Part shown: positions 11,828 to 23,876 of the stretch, in pieces
Layout of the letters: the number at the start of each line of letters is the position of its first letter
How positions within the stretch are numbered: position 1 is the stretch's first letter
The notes under the pieces: model-generated
Seen by the model: the letters and a program-made list of their open reading frames with translations, nothing else
What the model was told of the DNA's origin: nothing
Databases searched by the model: none
Position numbers and translations under genes: made by a program
Assembly (NCBI RefSeq): GCF_019649055.1
Contig: NW_026570318.1
Coordinates: forward strand, 434,001 to 498,000
From: Paramacrobiotus metropolitanus
Lineage: Eukaryota > Tardigrada > Eutardigrada > Parachela > Macrobiotidae
Direction: 5' to 3'
Length of the DNA stretch: 64,000 bases

Positions 11828-13111
11828 TCAATCTGGTATCATGTACCGGCAAATTTTTCTGTTTGAAAACTTCCTTCCCGGCGACAAAATTTTAAAAAAA
11901 TTTTTTGTTTTTGGTACCACGGAAGTGGACTATACTCATTTCAAACGATAATATCTACAATTTTTGTTGTTGCTAACATTCTTTGGAGCCGGTCAAATAA
12001 ATTTTCTTCCCTTTAAGGCATTTTGTAGAAAGATATGAAAAATTAAAAAAATTTTCTGTTTTTTCGGAAAAAAATTCAGTTGTTTTGTTGCAGTATTTGA
12101 ATTTCATTGCTCCACGCAACAGTGTTTCAGAGAGTTTTTCAGAGAGTCACCTTGACCTCGTGCCTGTACCGGTACCGGCATCCAAGTGACGGTCCCAGGG
12201 CAGATATTCTATAAAATAAAATGCAGCCCTTTTGGAGCATGCTGAGTTTAGTGGTGAAGTCGGTTTTTTTAAATTCACTTCGGCGGTTTTTTCTGACCGT
12301 TTTCCACGGGGCGGCAGATCATAATATGGATCTATTTCCTTTGATAGACTGATGTATAATAATATTTCTTTCTATGCACGTAGCGGCGTTACGATCGAAA
12401 GATTATTGAATAAAACTTAGAAACTACCATTGACAAATGGTGCTTAGTTTTTGGCACCGGGAAGGTGCTACGCCGTACTCTTCGAGACGTTGGACAAATT
12501 AGTGCTCATCGACATCACGTTACTGCTTCATCTCGCTGTGTTCGATGCAAAATATTCCATGACCGCAGTGACGGTGTGGCAAATGGGCATGCAGGATCGT
12601 GGATAAACCGGCAGTGCTCGTTCAAGACAGTATGAGTGCTGATTTGCCGCATGCTCACATAGCTGTTAAAAATGTCACAGTTACGCTTTGGCGGTAAGGC
12701 AGTCACCTAAACTCTCGTACATCCTCCAAAGACCTCCATTACCTTTACCTCTTGTACATCCATTAGAAACATCCATTCATTAGGTACGTCTTTCGGCTGT
12801 TACGGTGTTACCTCACGTACATTCACTAGGTTGATCCATTACAACAGGGATTTTTGCCTGATGCCTCATAAACAGCATGTGCAGTACCACAGATACTGTA
12901 GGATATAATTGCGCTTGATTGCAAGCTAGCTTCCTGGTTGCTGAACTTCCTGGATGAGCTGGTAAAGCGTATTAGACTGAAGGCGTGAGAAGTGCGGCCT
13001 GTACAGTATTTCTTGCATCGTTTCGGTGCCGGAAATTAACGCGGCAGTGGTGATTGGGAATTTTCCGGCTATTCATGATTTGTATTGTCGCTTTCAGTTA
13101 AAGTTAGCAAA
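11828..13111. other. Intergenic, nothing recognised
   Basis: No coding potential seen apart from chance frames. The last 100 bases are presumably the leader and promoter of the membrane protein gene that starts at 13112. Confidence 0.5.
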
Positions 13112-14349
13112 ATGGAGAAAGAGTTTGAGAACGCAATACCTCTGACTGACATGCAGAAGAGCGATGACAATGGTGACAATGGTCGCCCGTTCGATCCGGA
13201 AAGTTTGCCGTGTGACATTACCCTTCTTACCCGAAAGACACGCAGACTTGCATTGCTGATTAACTATTTCACTGTCGTCAGCGTGATTCTGTTTGGAGCG
13301 AGAGTCTGCTTATTCACCACAATTCGTTTGTTAAACGTCGATGATGATCAGGTGGAATCGGGCAATGTGGTACATGTCTCTCGGCGAAAGCGGACGATAG
13401 ATGCTTTAATTCTTCTCAGTGCTATTCCGGTGGAATCGGGCAATGTCAATGTGGTACGTGTCTTTCAGCGAAAGCGTTCGCCAGCTGCTTTCATTTTTTA
13501 AATTTTAATTCAAATTTGTTTAGAAAGTACGCGCATAGTGCAGGCATTGTAGAGCAAAGCCTGCGCAATTTTATCGCAAAGTGGGCAAACAAGCGCTTCC
13601 CTGTTTAAACCCTAATAGCAATTTATGCGTAATAAATGTCTTTTGGTTGCACTGACTTGCACATTGCTAATTGGTTTAATTATCGAAATTTCTAAATTAT
13701 TTGTCTGGACCGACCGGTTTCCTGTCTTTTTGTCCAAGATTGCAAACCAGCAAATTCGGTGTACAAAAATTTTTTATTGCAGTCTGCCGAGCAACGCTTC
13801 ACGGGACAAATGATATTGCTGGGACTCGAGCTATTCCCGTCTCTGAGCTTTTTCTTCTGCAGCATTACGTCGGGAATAACCGCCCTGCTGCTCTTCGCTG
13901 GTGTACGACGTCTGTGCGATGACTCACAATGGCCGACAGAAGCACGCTATTTGACCAGGATTGCCAAAGCATTATGCAGCCATTGTGGGAGCTTGTACGC
14001 CACTTTCCGAGGATACCAGATAGGGACTTCAGTTATGCAGATTATCTGGGTGACCTTCCCAGCAATCCTGCACTACGTCGCCAAGTACAACAAGGGAGAA
14101 AATTTGTTCGAAGCTCAAGCCACGGCTTTAATACCAACACTGGTTATGGAGTGCATGAACATTTCCGTTTCCATTAAATGCTCCATTCTAATCTGGGAGT
14201 TGCAAAAGGATATTTTGCACTACTATTATTTGCGGAAAGGAGGAAATATTGCGCCGTGCCCTTTTCCCTCGTGTGAACGAATTGCACAGATTTTAGAGGA
14301 TTCGGTAACGAACCAGACGACTGAATCATGCATTAGCGCACCTGCTTAG
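13112..14349 (+). CDS. Multipass membrane protein, family M copy A
   Basis: Exon 1 starts at the ATG at 13112 (MEKEFENAIPLTDM); exon 2 is 13783-14349 after a TTTTTTATTGCAG acceptor. Two possible phase-0 donors exist, after 13369 and after 13453, because the exon end is tandemly duplicated (VESGNV... twice). The product is about 274 or 302 residues. Exon 1 has a hydrophilic N-terminus and one membrane helix (LALLINYFTVVSVILFGARV). Exon 2 adds about three helices and a cytosolic-looking tail with APCPFPSCERI. It shares exon layout, the F-x-Q-S junction and the PC-x-FPS-x-E-x-I tail with the gene at 54921-55848, so the two are paralogs. Function unknown: a lineage-specific receptor or channel is possible, and seven-helix topology is not supported. 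Confidence 0.75.
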
Positions 14350-16109
14350 TTTTAACGAACTATAATTGTGTCGGGCGCAAAAGCTAAAATCAACGAAATT
14401 TGATACTCTCATGAATGCACTATCCGCAAGCTTAAAATTTCCGCCATCCTTTTCTATTTTAAATATAATTCATATTTTTCTACAAAGCATCTTCATTTTT
14501 TGTATTGGTATTTTCGATTTTGTGTATTTTTTGGAATTTATTTGTAGGTTTCTTTCGTTTTTGTATATGTATTCTGTGGAATTTATTTCATTTTTTATTT
14601 TATCCGTATTTTTTTGCTTTATTTTTAGATTTTTATTTTTTACAAGTTTTTTGATTTTTTTATCAATATTGTTTTTTATTTTCAACTTTCAAGCATATAA
14701 TTATTTTTATCGCTTCATTTCTATATCGTAAATTTGCTAAGTGGACCAGTTAATGCCAGCCATTCCACGCCGAAAATTCATCACTGCTGCATTACATCCC
14801 CTGCCGAAATTACAGTGGACAGAAGAAAACAGCATGCGACCATAAACCTGTATTTCCGCTTCCTGCCGCTCTTCCCTCGGCGATAGCGCCTTTGACCTTG
14901 TTTTACTCATTGCTAATTGCCTCATCCATCGGTACTAACCTGAAAATATCGATCGCTTCCCTCTCTGTTCCAATTATTATGATATAATTGCTTTTCATTA
15001 ACTGCGGTTGTTGCATCGTTCACTACCGTAAAAGGGTATTTCATAAATTCACCATCGCACGAAGTGTTACTATTTGCTACATTACTGTTACTACTCGTAT
15101 TTGTTATTAAACCGGCAAACTACGCATTTGCGCACTTGAAGAACTTTTAATTAGATCGTCAAATTATTAATGATCCACAACAATTCCAAACACTGGAAAT
15201 ATGTATGAAATCCGAACTTTAAAAAATAAGTTCAGTAATGTCGCTTTTTTTCATTCTTTTCATACCTATTCTTCCTCTTATGCTTAAACAATTGCGTAAC
15301 AATTGCGTAGTATGTGCTTCCTGCTGGTCGTACATCTTACATGAGCTGTTCCTCTGGATACTGTCAGCATCAGTAAAATTATTGTAATATTATTAAAGAA
15401 TTACTTTTGAATTCAACATTTTCGTATAACGATCATACAGAAAGTAAGAATGTAGCTAAACTGCCACTTCTTACTTGAAAAATTTTCTTAGAAACAAATA
15501 AAGGTGCCTTATAATACTGCTGACGGGATTTCTATCTTCGAAGGCAGGTTTGAACGCAAAAGAAAGGTATGTCGGCACGCACTACGCAGTTTAGAATTCT
15601 TGTAAATCAGTACAGGCCCGACACTTTCGCCTAAAATAACAAACCATTTTATTAATAATTTTCTGAGCCTCAAAAGACATTAAAAGTCGCACCACCAGTA
15701 CGATTTAGCAGCAGATGAGGACTCAGGCTATACATTGTGTGATAACAGTGCACTTACTGAATAGATTCAAAGTTATTCCGAAATATCGAAGTGTTTCCCA
15801 CAAATGTGGTGGAATTATTGTTTAGGACTTGAAAAGATTTCTGTGTGAAAAGAGTAAGGAGCATCGCACAATCACCGAATATAAATACTCTGGTCTTGTA
15901 GCACCCGGACAACCGGATTTTAACAACACATAACTGACATTTCCTCTGGCGTGGTATGTTGAATGAACACGTCATGTACTTGTAACTCATGGCGTCTTCA
16001 GCAGGTTTGTTAATTTGCCGGTATGACGGAGACTATCCAGCTAAATAGGTTTAGTTTTCAAGATATGGATTGTATACTAAAAGATTTCATCCGATTTCGT
16101 GACGTGTCT
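14350..16109. other. Intergenic, T-rich then mixed
   Basis: 14450-14720 is a very T-rich tract that gives a meaningless Phe/Ile-rich open frame. The rest is AT-rich with no gene recognised. Confidence 0.5.
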
Positions 16110-19100
16110 ATGCCCATGATAATGCTGCTCCTTTTCGTTCTGGTAGCGTTGCCGGCCCCATCATCGACCATCATCCAAACATTCAAGAGACAACAGGCCT
16201 ACTCTTTACTGACACGAAGACACCAGGCAGGTTCGGCGAATTGCTTACGTGTCTTCCGCTCAGTGCTAAAAAACACTATTCGTATCGTGTCGTATATTAT
16301 CCAGTAATTGTCAGATTTGGGCGTTGCTGCTGCATAGCAGGTTAGCAACCCATAAGGAAATTGTTTCTAATGCTTCAGTTTATGTCGTAACAAATTTTGG
16401 TACTTAGTACTTACTATAATTCTTCATGACGAAGAGAAGAGCAAAAACCAGTTTCTAGGAAAGAACGAATCCCAACAAGTAGCGTTGAGCCTGTGTCCCA
16501 GTCTGCCGACGTACAATTACCTTGGTTATTTGAATGGAATGGAGGGTACAAGGTTCGATGTAATGCCTGACTCCTTAACGGAACATTTCCAAACATACCT
16601 GGAGCGGAAGGAATTTGTGAGCCAGCACATTGTTGCGCTGCGGATCAGTAACCGAAAAGTTCCCGAGCTGCAGGACGCACTGACTTATGCTTGGCTACCC
16701 AGCCTTGGTAAGACGGCGACGGTTCGAGTACAGCCTTTTACGCTTCGCAATGCTAATTAACCTTTCAGAAAATAGCAACTGGACAGCAACCCATGCTGAA
16801 ATCTTGCAGATAGACAACGGAACGACGTATTTTTCTACAGACGGGTAACCTCACGCTGCTATAATTGATTTTGTAATTCACATTCCGTAAATGCGCAGGT
16901 CGGCGTTAAGATTCGCTACATGTTACCGGTGTCGGATACCTTCTCCCCGGTCAGCTTCACAAAAAATGTACCGCGGTATCCCTGGCTATATGCTGACAAT
17001 CCCACGTACCATCAGTTAACCCCAATCATTCCACCACCTATCACTGACTTTATTCAACGATTGCAAAACAAGGGCTTGACAGCATATGACGGTCCGGTCT
17101 TTTATGCAATGAACGGTGATCTAGGCCATTATGTCTACCTGAAGGGAAACTTTTCACACAACGTTTTCGATACCGACCAACTAAAGGCGAATGTAAAGGG
17201 ATTTATTTTACAAAGGCGCGCCAAGTATCGCTGTACTGCTGCAGACTTGAATGATGCTGAAATTAATTTGGGTCCACTCGAGCCGGGAATCCTGCCACTG
17301 AGGATCAACGGCACCTTTTCAGAGTAAGGACAGTTGTTCCAAATATTTACTTTCTCGCTTTCGTGTGTTCCCTCCCATATATTTCTCTGCCTTATTTCAC
17401 TTGGAGATATTCTTTGGCCAAATGGATTGAAAAAGATTGTCGTGAAATGTGTTAGTGCTCAAATAGGTGCACTAAATGTCTCATAAATTGTAGACGGATG
17501 ATAAAAACATAATTTTTCTTTTCAACAGTGTGGCCGTACTTTCCGCTCCTTTTGTCATCAGCTTGCAGAAAAATCTTATCAATTACGATCGAATCGACTC
17601 CGTTACCCTAGCCAACAATTACAATTGCTCTTCTCTCGACATAAGAACTGCACGTGAAAAAAAACGTGAGCACCACCGATTTTTGTCCAATGGACCAACC
17701 GCCACTTAACCCGGCATACTCGTCTCGAATGCACCTGGATCGACCACTGAACGTCCAGAGATTGCCGTTACTGGAGGCCCTGATGACATCTCGATTAAAC
17801 ATCAGCATTGGTGACCATACTTGACATGGGCCAGCTGAAAAAAAAATGTGGAACTGAAAGTTCTTTCTCCAGGTCGTGGCTGTCGAGCGGAGGTGCGTCT
17901 ATGGAACTTTGACCCAGACGGTTGGGTTGTCAGTTTTTTCGTCGTGCTACATTACGAACGTTTGTCATGGATGCCGGTCGCCGTAGATGCCAGACTGTCA
18001 TATGCCGCCAGCATCTACCGTAAACTTGATGGCCTCCAGCTTCTCTTGCCTTCGACTAATAGAACGTATACAGTGATGACGAAGCCTGTACTCGAGCACT
18101 TGAAGAAGTCTGTTAAGGTGTGGGTCCTACGACAATGCGACGAGCGGTTGTCCTTTCCAGTAGAAGAACAACCATGTCCGGTGAAGAAGACGTTTACATT
18201 GTACGTCGAGCGGCTGGCGGAGCGTCTGTTATTCACGATACCACTGCCGGTAAGCTATGAAATTATTTCAGCCAGATGGATAAATGCCTTTGGTGCTACT
18301 AGTATCTGTAAGCGCAAGCACCAAATAATATAAAAGATGACTGACAGGTTGATCATTGAACTTTGTACATAAGAATATAAAAGCAGGTTCTGGAACGCAT
18401 ATTAAACAAACTGGCTTGTCTGTGTCGAAATCAGTACTAACGATGCTGGTGATGAGATTTACGTTTTTACTCAGGCCATAGGTCGGTTTTAAACTTTCAG
18501 CAGTTCTCAGTTTCACATTGTATAGTATTAATTTTGTCAGTGCAAGCGGGAATTTGATTTGATAGATTTATGGCTACATAAAATGTACGCGCCTTGGCTT
18601 CATGATAAGAGCTTTACTGACATTTAGTTGGCAGGTTATTCATTGACATAAACAAAAATTGTTTTTTTTTGTACGCTGTCTTTGCAGTACTCCGACAAAA
18701 TCGTGGATGCAGTACAGCAAGCCTTTGCCGTCGCGAATCCTGTGACAGTGAATAACATCAAGCTGACCATAGCTTTGACGGGACGCGATAACCGGCTACG
18801 TACGACAGAAGGGTCAGTGGAACCGTTTATGGGATTTGTCCCGGTACATAGCACCAAATTCGTGGACATCTACGGGAACTTTCGCTGTCGCGCACTCCCA
18901 AACACTTTTTTGCATTGCTTTATGGTATTTTGTAGCCAAAAGATTTGTATACATAGGCATGAAATCCGTTTTTGCGCGCAACATCCGGTTCGGGAGTTAT
19001 GGCTGTTAGAAAATTCCAAAAGTTTAAATGCATTCAGGTGTACCAAAAGTCTCATTATGGATGGATCCCTTTCAAAATTTGCACGTAAATGCGCATAATT

Positions 19101-19719
19101 ATGAAGATCGTTCTTACACCGATCCACTGTTCTAGCATGTTTTTTAAATTTTAAAATGAATTTTAAAATTCGAAAAAAATCGTGGAAGTCTGGATCCGTG
19201 TAAGAACGATCTCCATGGTTATGTGCATTTACACGCAAAATTTGAAAGGGATCTGTCCATAACGAGCCTTTTGGTACACCGGGTTGCATTTAAACTTTTT
19301 GGAATTTCTAATAGCCATAACTCCCGAACCGGAGGTTGCGCGCAAAAACGGATTTCACGCCTACGTATACAAATCATTTGGCTACACAATGTCAAAAAGC
19401 AACCCAAAAAAGTGTTTGGAAGTTCGCGACAGCGAAATTCCCGCGCATGTACACGAAATTAGTGCTATGTACCGGGCCAAATCCCATATACAGAGAGCGC
19501 AAAGTAGATTTTCCAAGTGGATCTGCCGCCCTTTTCCCAGCGTTTTTTCCAATATCGTCCCGCCAGTGGCTCCATAAAAGTATGTCTATTTTATTTTACA
19601 GACACGACGCTTCCAAGCTTATCTTCGCCCTGGATTATCCGAAAATGAAAAGCGGAACATATTGGAATCTGTGGCGCTATCCATCATATGATGAACTAAA
19701 CGGCTTTTTCACAGCGTAG
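16110..19719 (+). CDS. Secreted glycoprotein of unknown family, eight exons
   Basis: Proposed exons: 16110-16230, 16459-16707, 16769-16844, 16899-17323, 17529-17810, 17873-18249, 18688-18812, 19602-19719; about 590 residues. The first exon encodes a signal peptide (PMIMLLLFVLVALPAPSS). Phases agree at every junction except exon 3 to 4, where one base is out. Exon 5 is readable throughout only if the run of eight A near 17650 is seven, which restores NVSTTDFCPMD onward. Several N-x-S/T sites (SNWT, NGTT, NFSH, NGTF) fit an extracellular protein. Noticeable segments are FDVMPDSLTEHFQTYLERK, GPVFYAMNGDLGHYVYLKG and a C-terminal GTYWNLWRYPSYDELNGF. No membrane helix follows. I do not recognise the family. 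The last intron (18813-19601) contains a 657-bp fold-back element. Either a gene with assembly indels or a young pseudogene. Confidence 0.65.
18830..19486. mobile_element. Fold-back DNA transposon with ~297-bp inverted arms
   Basis: Long imperfect arms, 18830-19126 and 19191-19486, starting TGGGATTTG(T/G)CCCGGTACA, are flanked by TA on each side (18828-18829 and 19487-19488), as in Tc1/mariner-type insertions. About 65 bases of AT-rich spacer. No transposase, so non-autonomous. It lies in the last intron of the secreted glycoprotein gene, 17 bases after the donor. Confidence 0.85.
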
Positions 19720-20084
19720 CGGAAGCAAAATTAGTCCAAACATGGACAGTAGCGGTTTAAGCCTCTAGTTACTCCCTTATTAATTTCAAACCTACCATAT
19801 TTATTTGCAATGGAAGCTGGCATTTGGTCGCACTAGTTGATCCCACTTCCAGCGTCGTCTCGATGAGTTGTTCTGTAAAAGCTTGTGGTGTGGAGTTTTG
19901 TAAATATAGGGCAATTTAGTACGTCAAAATTTTGTATTTAGAAAAGTTGTACGAACCCGGATTGCACGTACGACGATCGTACAATATCATATTATATCAA
20001 GTACGACATGCAAAAATATCTTTACTTTCGCGCCTCATGTTAAAGTCGCTTACACAATGCCGGGATTGTGTGAAGTACTTTATG
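19720..20084. other. Intergenic, nothing recognised
   Basis: 3' flank of the secreted glycoprotein gene; presumably includes its poly(A) region. No other feature seen. Confidence 0.4.
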
Positions 20085-20405
20085 TAAACGTGAAGTACTG
20101 TCAATACTTTATACTTCCCGCATGCCGCGAATCGGTGAAAAGTCAGTACTTTACATAAAGTCAGTACTTTATCTAAAGTACTGCCAATACTTTATACTTC
20201 CCGCATGCCGTGAATCCGTGAATCAATGAAAAGTCAGTACTTTACATAAAGTCAGTACTCTATCTAAAATACTGCCAATACTTCATACTTCCCGCATGCC
20301 GTGAATCGGTGAAAAGTCAGTACTTTACATAAAGTCAGTACTCTATCTAAAATACTGTCAATACTTCATACTTCCCGCATGCCGTGAATCCGTGAATCGG
20401 TGAAA
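20085..20405. repeat. Minisatellite, ~81-93-bp units
   Basis: About four units, each with CCCGCATGCCGTGAATC, GGTGAAAAGTCAGTACTT and AAAGTCAGTACT. The GTGAA...GGTGAAAAGTCAGTACTTT core is shared with the 73-bp array at 27040-27470, so this is a dispersed satellite family. Confidence 0.85.
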
Positions 20406-20645
20406 AGTCGGCTGCACCTGTCGATTTTCCTCCTGGGCAGGTGCTGAAGGACGGCCCGCCGCGGGCGGTGCCGATAAAGTGGCATTGAAATGGGCCGCTT
20501 TTAAAGCGCTGAACAAGCGGTCTACTAGCTGAGCTTTGTTACCGGCGATTCTCTTTCCTAAACCTCTCAACTGGTTTCTCAGTTCTTCGTTCGACTTCTT
20601 CTCCAGATTAGTGCGTGATTCTATTTTGATGAGGAAATTAAACAA
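20358..20645 (-). CDS. SAP-domain exon (partial or decayed gene)
   Basis: Open frame of 95 codons whose residues 13-50 fit the SAP motif, a helix-turn-helix for DNA or RNA binding: NLEKKSNEELRNQLRGLG then AGNKAQLVDRLFSAL, matching the family pattern of L-x3-L, a glycine turn and G-x-K-x-x-L-x-x-R-L. The frame has no ATG (the first codon is TTG) and is preceded by a TTTATTGTCAG acceptor, so it is an internal or terminal exon. Its last 15 residues come from the adjacent minisatellite, which shows that the repeat either invaded the gene's 3' end or truncated it. No upstream exon was identified. Confidence 0.55.
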   Translation of the reverse strand: MFNFLIKIESRTNLEKKSNEELRNQLRGLGKRIAGNKAQLVDRLFSALKAAHFNATLSAPPAAGRPSAPAQEENRQVQPTFHRFTDSRHAGSMKY

Positions 20646-21740
20646 CTGACTGACAATAAAACCTAACGCAATTTTAAAAAGAAAAAACTGATTCTATCAG
20701 AACAAAACGCGATATACAGTATACTGCCAATTCCAACGAAAGGTCACTTGCAACGAATGCTAACAGCGGTAGCAAAATCGAAGTTATAAGAAAACTGGCG
20801 CGATCGAACCAGAAAGTGAAAGTGAACTAAAACCACATTAGGGTAAGCAAGTGATTATATACTGACCGCACACTTCCATCTTTACCACACGCACAGACAG
20901 CGGCACATCACACACATCAACCAAAACTCATTAGCGGTAAGCATGCAATTATTACAGGGAGACGTCTATTGTGCTTCTCCAGGTGGCTAATGTGGGATTA
21001 GTGGCCTTTGTCCATATCGTTGGGAAATGGTCACGCGTCGTTATAAACGGATTTCCATGAAATCCTCCTCATAATTTCATCTGGCTTGTCTCATCCCTTC
21101 TACGGTAGTACCGGGTTTTCCTGGGTTAGTGGCTGCATCACGTTGAATGGCTTACAATTTCCGGTAACGCAGATTTGACACTAATAATCCGGGATTGTTG
21201 CGCTCATGAACATCCAATAATTCAACGGCGCAATGTCTCCGGATAACAACTTCAGTGTCAGTAATGCCTTTCGCTATAGTGGTGCGCAGTGCACCTGGCT
21301 GAAAGTGAGTCGCAAACTGCTTTGGCCGGGTGTAAAAGGTGGGAGTGATACAACAATGAAGCGTATCCAGCCGTGGGCATTTATTTCAAAAGCTAAATTA
21401 ACAAAGCTTACCAGGTGCGTTAGCTGCAGGACCAAAGGCGAAATCACCATCCCACGAAAGGTGGTGGAATTTATTATACAGCACAAAATTTAACAAAAAA
21501 CAGTTTAACAGATTGACATTCCAAGATGGTTCCTGTCTTTTATTTACACCAATGTGTGTCCGCAGCATGTTCAAAAATGCTAATATGCTACCATCAGTAC
21601 AATCACAAATTCTGTTCCAAGCAACCACTGGCTGGCTATGCGTACGCAACATCGTAAGGAAATTAATTGATAATCAGCGTATGCTATATCGACCAATCGC
21701 AAAAAATATCGTAGCCGCGGCCATCTGGCCTAGCCCATGT
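20646..21740. other. Intergenic, nothing recognised
   Basis: Only short overlapping chance frames on both strands (for example near 21270-21490). No domain, signal peptide or RNA gene recognised. Confidence 0.4.
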
Positions 21741-23876
21741 TTAGCCTTTACGCATTGGCATTTGGCCTTTGCAGTTGTTGAGGAGGGGTCCATTGGGCGG
21801 CGCGCATGTCGGCGAGGGAAGGAAAGTACGGTATAGACCCGGTTTGCAGATGCAGGTGCTGTCGCATTGAAAAGCGCAAAACGCCGACGGGTTGGGTTTG
21901 GCGCATGACCTCTCACAGTCGCGACAGCCATAAGTCATTAATGGGTCGGGACATTTCCAAAGTGTTTCCAATATCTCGACTGCATTTGAACTGCAGAAAA
22001 ATGTCAACGCATTCGGTATGGGCTCGCTAGTAATCTGCAATCCTACTGTCTGAACAAGATGATAGAGGTCGATTTTTGGATTTCGTTTTCCACCTAAGGC
22101 CGCATCAACGGTCGGTCCCCAATGCGACACAAATTTTTGGGGTATTTCCCCTCGTAATTTTCGAAAACATGTTCCTCCCACAATTTTCATCCAAAATGTT
22201 TTCTGAATACCCCATTTAACTCAGCGTAAAATGCTGAACAGAATGCTTAGGGTAGTTCCCAGAACCGAGTCCCACGGACGGTCAGCCATGCGACTGTGTC
22301 TTTTTTGGGGTTTCCCCTACAAACCCATTAAAATCATTTGCAGTTAAAAACAATATTTTCTTTCTCTGTAAACAAGCAAACTCAACATTTTTCTTCGTTT
22401 GGGCTGGCCCCTGGAACTCGGTTCTGGAAACTGACCGTTTTGTTCAGAATTTTACGGTGAGTTCATTTGTGTAATCAAATATTTTAGATGATAACTGTGG
22501 GAGAAAAAGATTTTTGAAAACTGCGGGTGGCAATACCAATATGTACCCTAAAATGTGGTGTCGCAATGGGGAACGCCTGTTAATGCGGCCTTACGGGGAA
22601 AACAAATTTCGGAAATCGGACTCTATCATCCGGTTCAGATTTTTACGGCGAGTTCAAGGGGGTGAACGTTATAAAAGGTTGTACGCTAAGAGGAGTTTCA
22701 CTGTATAAGCATTAAACACAATGATTCGTTATTGGGAGTGAGAAACATTGTTTCCTATCAGAAGCGATCGAAGTAATGATTATCCCTGTTTACGATAGAG
22801 CAGGTTTTTCCGTCTGCACTCAAAAAACTCGCAGGTGCGCTATATAAAAATGAGATCGATCGACGTATTTTGGAGAGCAACATTCCGTAGTAAATCCCGG
22901 TGCTAAACCACTTGTGTGACTGAAGTATGCGTGCATTGATTGAGTGTTAGCAAAATTTTACAGTAGATTGTATAGTCGATTTGGATTTTGTTCTTTTACT
23001 CGACCTTTTAGTAGTATCTGTAAGCGTTGCTGTATGCGCTTTGCAGTGGCTGTACTACCGCTGTATACTGATTTAAAAACGTTAGTGAATTGATTGTACT
23101 CCTATGTAAGTGCACAGAAACTAAGCATTCTCATTCTGTGTGAGCCAGTGTACAGAGTATTGCCACTCCTTCTGTTTTCACCGCGGAAAAGAAATATCCG
23201 AATCGGCTGTACAAAGTGCCGGTTTTCGTATAATGTATATGATATACATTTTACGAAAACCGGCAGTATATGTATGTTTCCAGTCATGGACCTGTGCAGT
23301 TCAGAAAGCCCTTGTCTGTTTCTACTGTTTTGCTGTTTCACGTTTTAAAACCAGTTTCTGCCGCCTTCACTAAGCGCATTCCCAAAATCCGTTGCGTTTT
23401 TTTTTCTCGCATGTATGTCGCTCTAATCTCCGCATAAGTACAGTTGTAGGAACAACTGCCGGAAAACATGATCCCTCAGTTACGTATTGTATGGTTAAAC
23501 GACAATATTGTAACCATAGCAGAAAAAGCATGTTGCCCTAAACTGGGCTACCACGACATAAGCGCCATTAACAGCGTGAAATAAGAGTGTTCCAAAATTA
23601 GGCTAACTGGCTAATTTCTGAGGAGCTTGTTCTAGTAAAACTTGCTTCAGCATATGTGGAGCCGTAAGTTTTTTTTTTAAATCATAACACTTCTTACCGC
23701 TTTTCCCGTGTTAGCTTGTCGGTTTCGGTGTCACTCCCCGATTTGACTACGCCGCTTCCCGCGTTGATTGTGTTGAGCCCAGATTCGACGGTGGGGTTAC
23801 CAGACTCCGCTGCACTGTAGTGGAGTAGCAGCGTGACGGTGGTGCACAGCATGATGATAGCAGCGGCTGACTTCAT
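21741..23876 (-). CDS. Secreted TIL-domain (trypsin inhibitor-like) protease inhibitor
   Basis: Two exons, 23698-23876 and 21741-21990, join in phase 2 (donor GTAAGAAG, acceptor TTTTCTGCAG) for about 142 residues. Exon 1 has a signal peptide (SAAAIIMLCTTVTLLLHYSA) and a 30-residue Ser/Gly/Thr-rich prodomain ending REKR, a furin-type site whose last arginine is split by the intron. Exon 2 encodes a cysteine-rich domain: KCPDP, YGCRDCERSC, FCAFQCDSTCICKPG, TCAPP, NNC. This is the TIL pattern found in extracellular serine protease inhibitors and in some mucins. It likely inhibits secreted proteases after furin processing; the target is not predictable. The 1.7-kb intron is the longest here and holds a 47-bp palindrome. 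Confidence 0.8.
23218..23264. repeat. Near-perfect 23-bp palindrome in TIL gene intron
   Basis: GCCGGTTTTCGTATAATG at the left arm and its complement at the right, one mismatch, centre base 23241. Same style as the hairpins at 6670 and 60322. Confidence 0.85.

Noticed and set aside
14366-14731. 121-codon Phe/Ile-rich frame
   Set aside because: Produced by a T-rich tract; no start context, splice support or helix periodicity.
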